In this document: positions 24,124-35,800 of the stretch, piece by piece
Numbering within the stretch: position 1 is the first letter of the stretch
Layout of the letters: every line of letters starts with the position of its first letter
DNA from: Papilionanthe hookeriana x Papilionanthe teres
Lineage: Eukaryota; Streptophyta; Magnoliopsida; Asparagales; Orchidaceae
Assembly (NCBI GenBank): GCA_022702705.1
Contig: CM040421.1
Coordinates: 60,552,621-60,616,620, forward strand
Direction: 5' to 3'
DNA: 64,000 bases
Notes under the pieces: generated by a model
The model's input: only the letters and a program-made list of their open reading frames with translations
The model's database searches: none
Told to the model about the DNA's origin: nothing
Position numbers and translations under genes: made by a program

Positions 24124-25140
24124 TAGATTTGAGTATGTAAATACGTAAGAAATGTGTTCTGCGTATGTAAAATTCCCATAAAGTTAGTGAAGATGATTAT
24201 ATTTTAATTTTCAGGCATCCAAAATATTATGCTCCACTTTACATAAAAATAGCCATGTAAGTCGTCAAATTATATTGCATTGAAAGAAATTAGAGCTCTC
24301 TCTCTCTCTTACAAGGGGACAACTAGAGGAACCAATCCGAGCACATTCTTTCTTAGGAGAAGAAATGATTACTCTTCTCATTACTCCCACAACTCAAATC
24401 CAAACCCTTCCCCTCTCCAAGCCTTTCCCCCTTCACACAAAGCCACAAACCCTAACAAAACCTTTCACCCTCCCCCTCAACCATAGCTCTCAAAACTCCA
24501 AACTCCTTAAAGAACACAACCACCAATAATCTAGTAAGAACTACAAATCCTAACTTTATCTCAACATCAACAACAATAAATGATACTCCCTGCAATAGGG
24601 CTCCGATTTGCTTAAAAAATTGCTAAACCCTAATAGTACATGCTACCCTGCGACCCTGCTACCATTAACCCCAACCAATGACTAACCCAATCCCTCAAAT
24701 TCACACTAGCAACTCTCTCACACCATCTTCAGCACAAGATCAAGCTCAATGGGGTGCAAAAGGAGTTCAAAAGAAGGTAGTGCTAGAATAACACTAGAAA
24801 AAATTAAACCCATTGTGGGATTTTATAATTACTCTGGCATCTGATTTTCATTCACAGCTAAACATAACTTGAAAATTGTTGAACACAATTTTTGAAAATA
24901 ATTTAATTTTAGTTGGTAGCATTGACCTTGATGCAGTTAATTATCTCGAACTTGATTAAGTAAATAGTCAATGTTCTACGTGCACAGAGGGTACGTTTGT
25001 TGTTATCTCAATTACATTTGTTACACATGAAGAATACTAGTCTTGTTGACTTGCCTGCAAATAAAAAAGATGACATGAAATTACCGTGCTAGATATATCC
25101 TTCTAAAAAATCCTAGTGACAAAAAAGGGCAATCACATAT
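24124..25140. other. Unassigned sequence
   Basis: No domain was recognised. The frame at 24280-24486 is Pro/Ser/Asn-rich low complexity starting in a CT repeat. AAACCCTAA occurs singly, not as a telomeric array. Confidence 0.4.
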
Positions 25141-25373
25141 ATAGCACTCAAATTTTCGCTGCTTACAAAACTAGCACCCTATTTCCTACGTTATATTCAA
25201 ATTCTCATTCAAATATCAAAAATCACAATAAAACCCCAACTCATATTTTTCCATTTTATCAAATATGCAAATATTTAATCGTGGCATGCATAAATGCATT
25301 GGTTCTATACTTCTATAGTTAACAAAATTGACCAGGGTGCTAATTTTGTAAGTAGCAAAGCTTCTGAGTGCTA
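25141..25373. mobile_element. MITE-like element with ~40-bp terminal inverted repeats
   Basis: The left end (25141-25180: ATAGCACTC, GCTGCTTACAAAACTAGCAC) and the reverse complement of the right end (25334-25373: ATAGCACTC, GCTACTTACAAAATTAGCAC) match over about 40 bp with a few differences. The interior of about 150 bp has no coding potential. TA dinucleotides flank the GCACTC ends, as in a TA target duplication. A similar start (ACATATATAGCAC) occurs at 48340-48352. Confidence 0.7.
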
Positions 25374-25845
25374 TGCAATTAATTATCCCAAAAAAAATTA
25401 TTGGTTTGGAATAGAATGCATAGATGGATGTTTCAATTTCTAGATGCCATCAAAGATAAAGGCATACATATTAACCCTTAAACCTTCTTGTGATGAAGAA
25501 AAACACAAACCAATTTTGAGAAATGATAAAAAACAAAAAAGCTTCAATATCAATATGATCATGAGAAGCAAAACCATAAACATTTAAATATTGCACAAAA
25601 CTAACAAATAAATGTGAAACATATGTACATAAAATATCTTTGCTAATTTGATAGCCTGTAATGAATGAAGACAGGCAAAACAAGACACTTACACTGCTGC
25701 TGTTAGCTTGTATATGTTTAAAAGAAAAGGTAAGCATTAATTGCTCATTGAAAAAACTTCATTTCTAAATATGATACCAAATAAATAAAGTTCCACAAGA
25801 CTGGATGCATCCCTCTGTTCTTAGTAGAGAAAATGCTGCAATAAC
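25374..25845 (-). other. Probable Pelota 3' UTR and downstream flank
   Basis: AT-rich sequence directly after the Pelota stop. An 88-residue minus-strand frame at 25471-25737 has no recognisable domain and is most likely untranslated sequence. No clear AATAAA was fixed as the poly(A) signal. Confidence 0.45.
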
Positions 25846-25919
25846 TTACATCTCAATGTCATCCAAATCAGGTAAGGGAAAGCGAAGCATAGCCGCAATA
25901 CCAGTTAGTTGCGCCAGCT
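25846..25919 (-). CDS. PELOTA: Pelota last coding exon
   Basis: It starts with AG completing a Gln codon split by the intron, then encodes LAQLTGIAAMLRFPLPDLDD and IEM, with TAA at 25846-25848. The acceptor AG lies at 25920-25921. The protein end matches the usual Pelota C-terminus. Confidence 0.9.
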
Positions 25920-26815
25920 CTGTTCCAATTTTAGAAAAAAATAAAGTACTAATCAGAAGATTTGTTCACTAAATCTGAAGCACTATCTACAGGATATGAA
26001 AATTGCAGCATTGGAAAAAAAAGGTCTCAGGAGAACGTTTTTCAAAGAAAATAAAATTGAAAATTTACACATAACACGTGATTTTTTTTCACATATATGT
26101 CATCTTACTTATGCATGCAAAGGTTTTTCACCTTTTAAAAGTTAAAGTAGTTGGTATTTTTGATGTCATGCGATTGATTTGAGTGATATAAATGTAAAAA
26201 AGTAAGGTTTAGGTGTTGGATATGTAAATAGGTAGGCATTGGTGGTATGCATGTAAATGCATCAAATAAAAAATGTCAAGAATTACTCACGCTCTCCAGA
26301 GACGTGCATTGAAGAGAAAATATGGACGGAGCCTCCAGAGTTCTTTACAGAGTCGACCAAATTGACATATTTCTTCCTGGTTAACACATCTGCATTTCTA
26401 CCAATAAAACCATTCAATCAGCAACTATAGGAGCCAATGGAAAAGTTTAACAGATCAAATGGCCGAGTTAGTGGAGATTTATTTTGAGCAGAAATGGGAA
26501 TTTCATGTAAAGATTAATTTAAAAATTGATCAACTCCACTCAAGTATAGCAAAATATTAAATGAACCTACTTTCTGTATATTGTATTTGACTGCTAGTAC
26601 ATCTTGATTGTAATGACCAACAATTTAAAGTCATGATATCAACATGTAAAAAATTTCTGAAAAAAGTTGTCTTGAACAAAATACCAAAAAAGAATAAAAA
26701 ATAAAAAATAAAAAATAAATAAATAAAACTGCACCATGAAATCTCCTTTATTCTCAAAACAAAAAAAATAATAAAATAAAAATTTCCTATCCTAAAGTTG
26801 CTATGAAATATTCTC

Positions 26816-26895
<80 letters not shown>

Positions 26896-29800
26896 TATAT
26901 CAGTGGGATAACAACTATCTCAAATTATCAACTTAGGGTCCCTTTATTTTCTTTCAGAAGAAAATTAGCTCTGAAAAATGCTACAATAAAAAGAGGCCCT
27001 AAAAATTGCTATATTCATCACTCCATCACAGGGTTATATGTACATAAATCAATGAAAACTGTAAACTCAACAAACCCCAAAAATGTAGCAATTTATTTTT
27101 CACACATGAAAATTGGTGCAATAAAACCATCAGCTTCTAATTCGTTTCTATCCAAAGGCAACCAAATGAGATCCTGGATTGCCATTTATTTTATGAATAG
27201 TCAGCTTTATAGGAAAAAAAAAATTATCATGTAAAAGTCAACTTTTTAAAACTAAAAGGTAATGCTAGGAGGAAAAGATAATTAGGCGATAAAAATACCT
27301 ATATGCAGATCGAGTGAATGAAAAGAGCTCAAAATCCTAACTGAAAGGTTCGTTGATCAAACTCCTAATCAGATGTCAAAATATAATACAGCCTTTGGGG
27401 TTGGGGTGGGGGTGTTGAGTGGGTGGTGCAACTTTGTAAATTGTCGATTAAAGATGGATGGCTGAAAAAAAAAGTCCTAACAAAATAAATTCCTTATTTT
27501 TGAGAAGATCTTTGCCCCTTTTCTTGTAATGCATGACAAAAACCAATACATTCGAAGACTAAACCTATCGGTTAAGATGGACTAGTAAATACCGATAGGG
27601 TTAGTCTAGGAATAGCAAAAAAGGATCATTCAATTGACACAAAAGGGTGAGGATTCTTCTTTGGACCCTTTAAGCACAAGTAGGGACTTATAATCACTTT
27701 TGAATCAATGCCCAACTAATGCCATTTTTATACTATTGTTGGGCGCAAGATTGGTTGCATGCTAGTAGTAAGCAACGCTTAAGTTTTACCTGAATACGAG
27801 TACAGATTCACTTACCGGACACTGCAATAAGGTCACCCAGCTTAAAAAACTAGCAGGGAAAGCCATAAACTCCAGCCACGTTAAAATTTCCACAGTACGG
27901 TTTTAACCAGTTTTTGTAGTTCATCATAACGCCAAAGAAGGTCAAATACATGAGGACTAATATTAAATGTTGGTGACTACATGATCTTAATTCGGACTAA
28001 GTTTAAATATTGGTTACTTCATGATCTTAAATCACTCTTTTTTTTTTCTTTTTTTTATAATACGAAGTACTATTTCGGCCCAAATTTAAAGAACTTGGAG
28101 TAATTTGATACTTTTATAGATTTTGGGACTAAAATGACCCAATGTAAATATTCACAGGATTTTAGCACTTTAAAAAAATGAGTTTGTAACTTTCACTAGT
28201 AAACTTTTCCGTTCATCTTCTTAGTTTTGAAAATTCAGTCAAAGTCAGTGATGCAGGGAGTATCTTAATCATGAAGCGAAGAGGCCTCCCGTGCCTAGAC
28301 CAAAACAGTGCAAATTATTTCTTGGTGGGGGAGTCACCCAATCTTCTTGGGCCACTCCAAGTGTTATCATATTACTATATTTGCTTTCCTGATATTTTAA
28401 GGTTAGTTTTTGCATGAGTTTGTTTAAGAAAGCTGCCAGCGTCCATTTTTTCCCTCTTTGTGGGTTATATCAGAGGGTTTGGGCGGTGCTCCGACTGTAT
28501 TTCTCTCCTGAGGTGGTGATTGTCTTCCCTATTTCATTCCACATCCTCCCCACGTCACTCCCAGCCAACCTCCATTGTTGCAGCCGCCCCCAAAAAGCCA
28601 CTGTTGATGCTTTTACTACAGTTTTTCCACTCCCAAACACTTGTCATTGCCGTTGCCAGACTAAACAGTCATCCTCTTGCTGTCCTACAGTACCTTGCAC
28701 CCCTCGTCGCTGCCACCGTCCTTGCCCTCACAACAACCCGAATAGTTGTTCCCAACTGTTTCCAACTGTTCCAACCATCCAGACCTCTTTTTCCTCCAAT
28801 ATCATGGTTGTTCCAACCACCACTACTGTCACCTCCGCAATCGTGTCACGGTCCCTGCCTGTCCCAACCTCCCTAACCACCGCTCTTTCCCTTCCCACGC
28901 ACTTTCGCCTCCAAAACCTGCGCCCTACCTCTTTCCCACATGCTGTCATCATCAAGGATGGGTGTTCCACATTGTTATCTGTTGCATGCCTGCTGTCCAT
29001 AACCTGAGAACTGTTATCTTGTTGTTTTCAGCTGGCCGACCATCTCATCCGCCAGCCCGCCACCTTCCAACCCCTCACTGATCACCACCACCACCCTGAG
29101 ACAATGAAATCCACAAAGGAGAGCAAGAAGCGCACCTAAATCCCTTCCATGGGGATGACTCTAGTCAAGAAGAAGACAGGCCACGATGCTTTGGATACAA
29201 TTTAAGCGAAGGCCGAGAACTAAGGTGCATGTAGGAAGAACAGAGATTCAGTGCCTGTTGGAAGATACAGAGATGAAGTGTCTGGAAAATACAAATATGA
29301 GGTGCCTATAAAAGATACAAAGATGACATGTCTATTGAAGAATACAAAGATCTGGGAATAAAGGTGAATCTACAGGGACTTTAAGGAGAGAATGGATCCA
29401 AATGATTTCCTTGAGTGGATGCAGACTGTTGAGCAGATCTTTGAATACAAGCAAGTGTCCAATGACAGAAAAGTGAATCTCGCCGCCATCAAGATGAAGA
29501 ATAATGCTTCTATGGTGGTAGAACCTAACGAGGGAGAGACAGAAAGGACATCACAAAATCACTTCTTGGAAGAAAATGAGGAAGGTTATGCACCGACAAT
29601 ACCTACCCTCGCACTACCACAGTGATATTTCTTGAAGCTCCATTCCCTGCAGCAGAAGGAGCTATCGGTGGAGCACACAATGAAGTTTCTTCAACTCAAG
29701 TTGAAATGTGATCTAAGAAAGCCAAAGGAGCACACCATAGCCAGGTATTTGGGAGGCCCGAAGCCAACCATCAGTAATGTGGTCCAACTGCAACTCAATT

Positions 29801-32800
29801 GGACATTCGGGGACGTGCAAATTTTAACACTGAAAATGGAGAGACAACAAAAGCAGAGCAGGCAACCACCACCATTCAGACAGACAGTCGTAATTGGAGA
29901 CATCAGCAGGAGTATGCCTTAAGGAGTTGAGAAGACTGGTCAAAATAAGAACAAAGCCTCTCAAAGTGAGAAGAAGCATTAGAAGAGTCACACACTACAG
30001 TCCCAACCAAAAAAATGTTTTAGATGTCATGGATTTGGGCAAATTGCTTCCAACTATTTGACGAGCTGAGTTGTGTCCTTTACCAAATAGGGTGTAGTGG
30101 AGCAAGTTACACAGAAGCAATCGAATAAAAGGGTGAGTACTAGCTTCTACTAGATGAGTGCGAGATATTTGTGGTTTGATGAGTCCTTCAAATTGAGGTT
30201 TCGAGGGAGTAACAATGGCTTCGCCACAATATATTCTAAACTCGTTGCAACATGAAGGGAAAGGTATGCAACATTATAAATGATGGATGTAGCAGCAAGA
30301 ATGTGGCATCAACATTGATTGTGGACAAGTTGAGCATCATGACTCAGAGACATCCCGTCATAATCCCTCACATGATTGAAGAAGGAGAACAGGATCAGCA
30401 TTGGCAGGTGTCTAGTAAAGTTTTTGATTTGGAGCCACTGTGTGGTACCCATGGATGCCCGTCACCTTTTCTTGGGGAGACCGTGGCAGTACGATCGCAA
30501 GACTCAACATGATGGTTACAGGAATACCTATTATTTTATTAAAGATGGTAAGCCCATAATTCTTCTACCATTTGTGGAGTCCAAGATTACAGATGTTTGT
30601 GCCAACAAAGAAATATCAGGAGGATTATTCCTGTTATGACACAGGATAGCAAGACAAAAGAGCCAGCAGGCACAGGGCAATACAGAAAGAGTTTCATGAT
30701 ACCCTGTTCGATGGCTAATTGCTATAGTGGCCACCATTCGGATTTTGGTCCATCCTCACGCCAGATAGGGACGAGTCAACCTGGTGCCCTTGGAATACTC
30801 TGCAGAGTACATTTGGCAATAAATCCCAGTTCAGCCCAACAATGTATCCTCCAAGGGTTGAACCAATACGGATGGCTAACTGGAGGTGGGGAAAACTGCA
30901 AAGGTGTTTTGGGGATGGTGCAACCGTCAGTGGGATCCAGTGCTCATATCAACGCAGTGAAAGCCCCTTCGAACTCGAGAGGTTATAACAGCTTTGCCAC
31001 CTTCAAAGTACAGACATAAGCTTTGACGAATGAGGTCGAAGCTTCCCCAATCCCGGGAAACTGACACGTAGCGTCTCCCGCTCAAGCAAGAATTCACACG
31101 ACTGAAAGCGAAGTGTGTGCCCATGCCTAAATTTGTAGGGTTAGTTTTTGAGTGAGTTTGTTTAGGACAGCGACGACGCTTTCTCCCATCGAGGGATATA
31201 TTCAGGTAGTTCTTCGGCTATATCTCTATCATAAGATGGTGATCATCTTTCATATCCCCTTCCACATTCTCCCCACGTCACTTCTGACGGCCCTCCATTG
31301 CTACAACTGCCTATGAACAACCTTCGTTGCTATTTTCACGATAATTTTTAAACTTCCAGACACCAGTCATCGCTACCGCCACCCCAAAAAGCTATCCTCT
31401 TGCTGTTCTGCTGTTCCCTGCAGACCCCGTGGTCACTATTTCCATTCTCATTCACTGCTGACGATCCAAATAGTCATTCCCAGCAGTTTTCTAGTTGTTC
31501 CAACTATCAGACCTCTTTTCCCTGTAGCCTCACGACTGTTTCAACTATCACTACAGTCCACTCCATAATCGTCCCACCATCCCTGTCTATCCCAGCCTCC
31601 CCAATCACTGCTCCTTCCCTTCTCACGAGCTATTGCCTCCAGGACCAACGCCCTATGTCATCCCACTTGCTACCATCATCAAGGACAGCTGTCCCACATT
31701 GTTACCCAATGCATGCTTATTATATAGAACCCAGGGAATTGTTATCTTGTATTTTTCTGCTGGCGGACCATCTCATCCACCACCTCACCAACTTCCAACC
31801 CCTCGCGGATCACCACCACTACCCCAAAATCCACCATAATTTGAATTGGGTTGTTGAGTATGTTGTTATTTTCATTTCAGGATTGTAAATTGTAATCACA
31901 TATTGGCTTTAATAATATTCACTTTTACTATTGTGGTTTGGTTTGACTTTGATATCATTTGGTATCAGAGCTAGTCTAACTCTAGTCCTACCCTAGAGTT
32001 TCTAGCATCCACCCATATCACCCACCCAATCCAATACAGCGGTGTATCTCCAGAGGATTAGACCGATATATATCAAATTTTTTGGGGAATAATACAATCG
32101 TCAGCGAGATTCAGGTGCTTATATCGACATAATGGAAGACCCTTCAACCCCAAAGATTATATAGCAGCTCTGCCACCTTTAACGTGCAGAAAAAAGCTTC
32201 AATGAATGAGGTCGAAGCTCCCTCAATCCTCAAAGACTGACACGAGGCGTATCCCGCTCACACGGGATTTCTTGCGACAAGAAGCAAATCGAACTCTAGT
32301 GCCTGGACCAAATCAATCCAGGTATTTTCGTTGTCGGGGACTCGGTCGGTACTCTTAGGTCACTCCTAGTTACCCTATTACTATATATTTGCTTTGTGAT
32401 GTATTTGGGATAATTTTTGTGTGGGTTTGTTTAAGAAAATCGCCGACATCAGTTTTCTCCTTTGCAGGACTGTATCTAAAGATTTGGGTGGTTCTCCAGA
32501 TGTATCTCACTCCCGATGTTGCGATTATCTTCCTATCCCCTTTCACATCCTCCCCACGTCACACTCAACCGCCCTATATTGCTACAACTACCCTTAAGCA
32601 GCAGTCGTAGCGGTTTTCACTGCAGTTTTTCTACTCCAGACATCTTTCCTCGGTGCCACCGCCCCGGAAAGCCATCCTCTTACTGTCTAGTAGTCCCCTG
32701 CATCCCCCATTGCTGCCAATGTAATTCTCCCTTGCTGCCGACGATACGAATAGCTGTTCCCGGCATGTTTCCAGCAGTTCCAGTCATCCAGAACTCTTTT

Positions 32801-35800
32801 CCCTGCAGCCTCGCAGCTGTTCCAGCCACCACTACCGTCCCCTCCGCAATCAAACGGCTGTCCCTGCCTGTCCCAGCCTAACAAGCCTCCCCAGCCACTG
32901 CCCCTTACCTTTTCATATGTTGCCGCCTTCAGAACCTGCCCCCTTCCCCCTTCCCACTTGCTGACATCATCAAGAAAAGTTGTTCCACGTTGTTATCCGC
33001 GACCTGCTTGCAGTTTGGAACCCGAGGAACCGCTGCCTTGCTGTTTCTGCTGGCCGACCATCTCATCCACCATCCCATATCCTGCAACCCCTCTCCGATC
33101 ACCACCACCACTCCGAAATCCACCTAAATTTGACTTGGGTTGTTGTGTTTGTTGTTATTTTCCTTTCAAATGTGTCAGTTGTAATTGCCTATTGATTTTG
33201 TTAATACTAATATTTGTTTTTCCTATTGTGATTAGTTGAGCATTTTTTTTTTAGAAGAAACCGCTAATACCCAATCCCTAATAATATAAATAACCGCAAA
33301 TTCTGTGCGACTTGCATGAAATGGATGGGAGACCGCTCTAATGATCCCATAATATTGTGTTTTCCATTGATGTTACTAATAGTCAATCTACGTTTCCATT
33401 GCAGCTTGATAGTTAAGAAATTAAGCACTCAATCCATGCAGACTAGGTGAAAAATTTCGCTAGAAGAATTCAAAAGTAATTCAAAATTTGAACTACTATA
33501 GCATCACTGTTTATGATGGTAAATTTTTAATTGGTTCATATAAATTATTGATACGGAAGCTGGAATAAGAAAAATCTTACTTGAAAAGGCTATCTGTAAT
33601 TAGAAGAGTTTGAATAGCCATTCGCTCGTTTGCTACTTCAACATGTCTAGGGCCATAGCATGCACGGGACGTGTCCTGTGAAATTAATGAATTCAATTTA
33701 ACAAAAAGGCGGAAAAGATTAAGTAAATTTTGAGGCTTTTTAGCAATGGGAAAAGAAGCTAAAAGTATCCACCAAAACAAGTGCACATGTGTGCAGACAT
33801 ACACACCCATTCCAATACCCAACATCAACCATCACAAAATAAAATGTACAAACATCAGCATTTCCATTAGTGTGACCATTCCCGTGCAATAAAACTGAAA
33901 AGTTTAAAATTTTCACATGGGTCATATTCCAAGCAAATGCTATTTGCTAAAACAAATGATCCCAAATGCAATCTCAAATTCTTGATGAAATGATTGAATA
34001 CAAACCACCATTAACCGCTTTCAAGTAACTTGAAATAAAATAACATCCATGCAATCTCAACAATAGGCTGAACCCAGGGGACATAGGTCATATCTCATGC
34101 AACGCTCTAACTTTGTTTTCTATAAGAAACATTCGAATTCTAATTCACCCTGTGGGGTTCATAATGAAAACTATGACTCGACTAAATATGATTTCCATAT
34201 GTGGCAGGGTTATTCTGTATCTAACCATTGACAATACCATAACGTTGCAAAAATCAAAAGGTCAGAAACAACTTTTATGTTATGCTTTTTAAAGGCAACC
34301 TCTTGTGGGCTCCAAAAATTCGCACCCGCCCCCCTTTGAAGTGAATGAGAACTGAGTGTTTTACATGAAGCTACTGGTCAATTTTTTATAAAACGGATGA
34401 ATTTGTAGATAAGACACTATCAAATAATTTCTCCCCATTTTGTGAGAACTTTAAAATCTAAGATTCGAGGTTTTCCATAGACACAAGTCCATATGGTTAA
34501 TTACTCTTGATAATGGGAGAACACTGTTGATTAAGACTAATCTGTTACGCCAGTGCCTAGCTGAAGGGCAATTTTGTCTTGTATTAGCTTAAGGGAAATT
34601 TAGTTTTTATTATTTATTATTGTTTAGTATAGATAGGGCTAATATATTTAGGATTAAGAAGTTTTATGATTAGGGTCTGAGCGAGAATTTCTACCTCTCA
34701 AATTGTAGGATTTGAGAGAGATCGCCTACCTCTCAAATTGTAAATGCTTATCTCATGTATTCCTGTTAAGTTGTTTGATGCTCTTGCAATAAAATGTTTA
34801 TTTGTCCTAATTTTAGTGGCAAAAAATGACTCAGATCGTATCAAATTGTATCAGAGCTCTCGATTCTTTGAAAATCAAGAACAGGTTCACATATTCTAGC
34901 CACGGAAAGCACGGTAAGATAGCAGCCTACCTACAGTCGCGATTTTATCTGGTAAGAAACTACGGGATTGAGGCATGCAGAAGGATCGGGATCACGATGT
35001 ATGGAAGGATTGCGGCGTACAGGCGACACTTTTCATGATCTCACCTCACAAAACAGTCGTTATGAGAGCTACCCGGGAAGCATGACAATGTATGGCGACC
35101 CAAAACTCACATCCTTCCGCTCCATCCAAGAGAAAAAGTTGTGATTAGAGTTAATCAGGTGGGCGGAAAATCAAGGTGTCAAGAAGCACAGTTTGACTTG
35201 CCCTAGCTGCGATTTGAGAAGTACGACGATTCAGCTACCCAAGTTGCAATCCGAGTGACCGAATCGTGTGATCTAAAAGCAAGCAATTGCAGCATAAATA
35301 CCTTATGGTACAGTCGTGATTCGGGCTACCAACGAAGCCAACGACGGGATTTCAATGCAAAGGAGTTCGTAAACTATGCATGGAGTAATAAATGCAAAAA
35401 AAATTGATTATATGGAGGAAAATTTACGAAAGAGTTGAACCACAACAAATCTAAAGTATACAAACATTTCTCATCCATGGAGGGGTAGTTCGAGAGGAGA
35501 TTCATGACCGTGGAAGAAATGATTAACAAGATCAAGAGATTTCACACAAATCACCTCCGGTCGCTGCGGGATTGAGTGGCGACATGGGGAACGGACCCGA
35601 CAACAGCAAACAGAAGAATTCGAGCAATATCAGGGTTGCAACGCTGCCTTAGGCGAATCGGGAGTTGTGGTATTGAGTGAAGAAATCAAGAGCGGACTCA
35701 AGCAGTAGCAATTGGAAAAAATAGTGTGACATTCAATTAGCTTGAACAAACAAAAGCAAGAAGGATTGAAGTTGATAGAGATGGTAAGAACACATGATAC

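Larger units (their letters stand above)
28249..33242 (+). mobile_element. Ty3/gypsy LTR-internal-LTR-internal-LTR array inside a Pelota intron
   Basis: Three related LTRs (28249-29097, 31062-31957, 32238-33242) alternate with two internal segments. The first internal segment keeps gag, protease and a short pol end but lacks RT, RNase H and most of integrase. The second keeps the primer site, a short leader and the pol end only. The middle LTR thus serves as 3' LTR of one unit and 5' LTR of the next, a structure expected from unequal recombination between copies. No target duplication was found at the outer ends. It lies in the 7.2-kb Pelota intron, in the opposite orientation. Confidence 0.75.

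Noticed and set aside
24430..24640. Telomere-like AAACCCTAA words
   Set aside because: Single scattered occurrences, not a tandem array.
25471..25737. 88-residue minus-strand frame after Pelota
   Set aside because: AT-rich, hydrophobic composition and position just after the stop fit a 3' UTR better than a gene.
26557..27234. 111- and 143-residue frames with poly-Ile/Tyr
   Set aside because: Artefact of the (AT)n array within a Pelota intron.
28414..29081. Long Pro/Ser/Thr-rich frames on both strands
   Set aside because: They lie wholly inside LTR 1, whose pyrimidine-rich body is low in stops; the frames at 31400, 32516, 37253, 42291, 57215 and 62187 are explained the same way.
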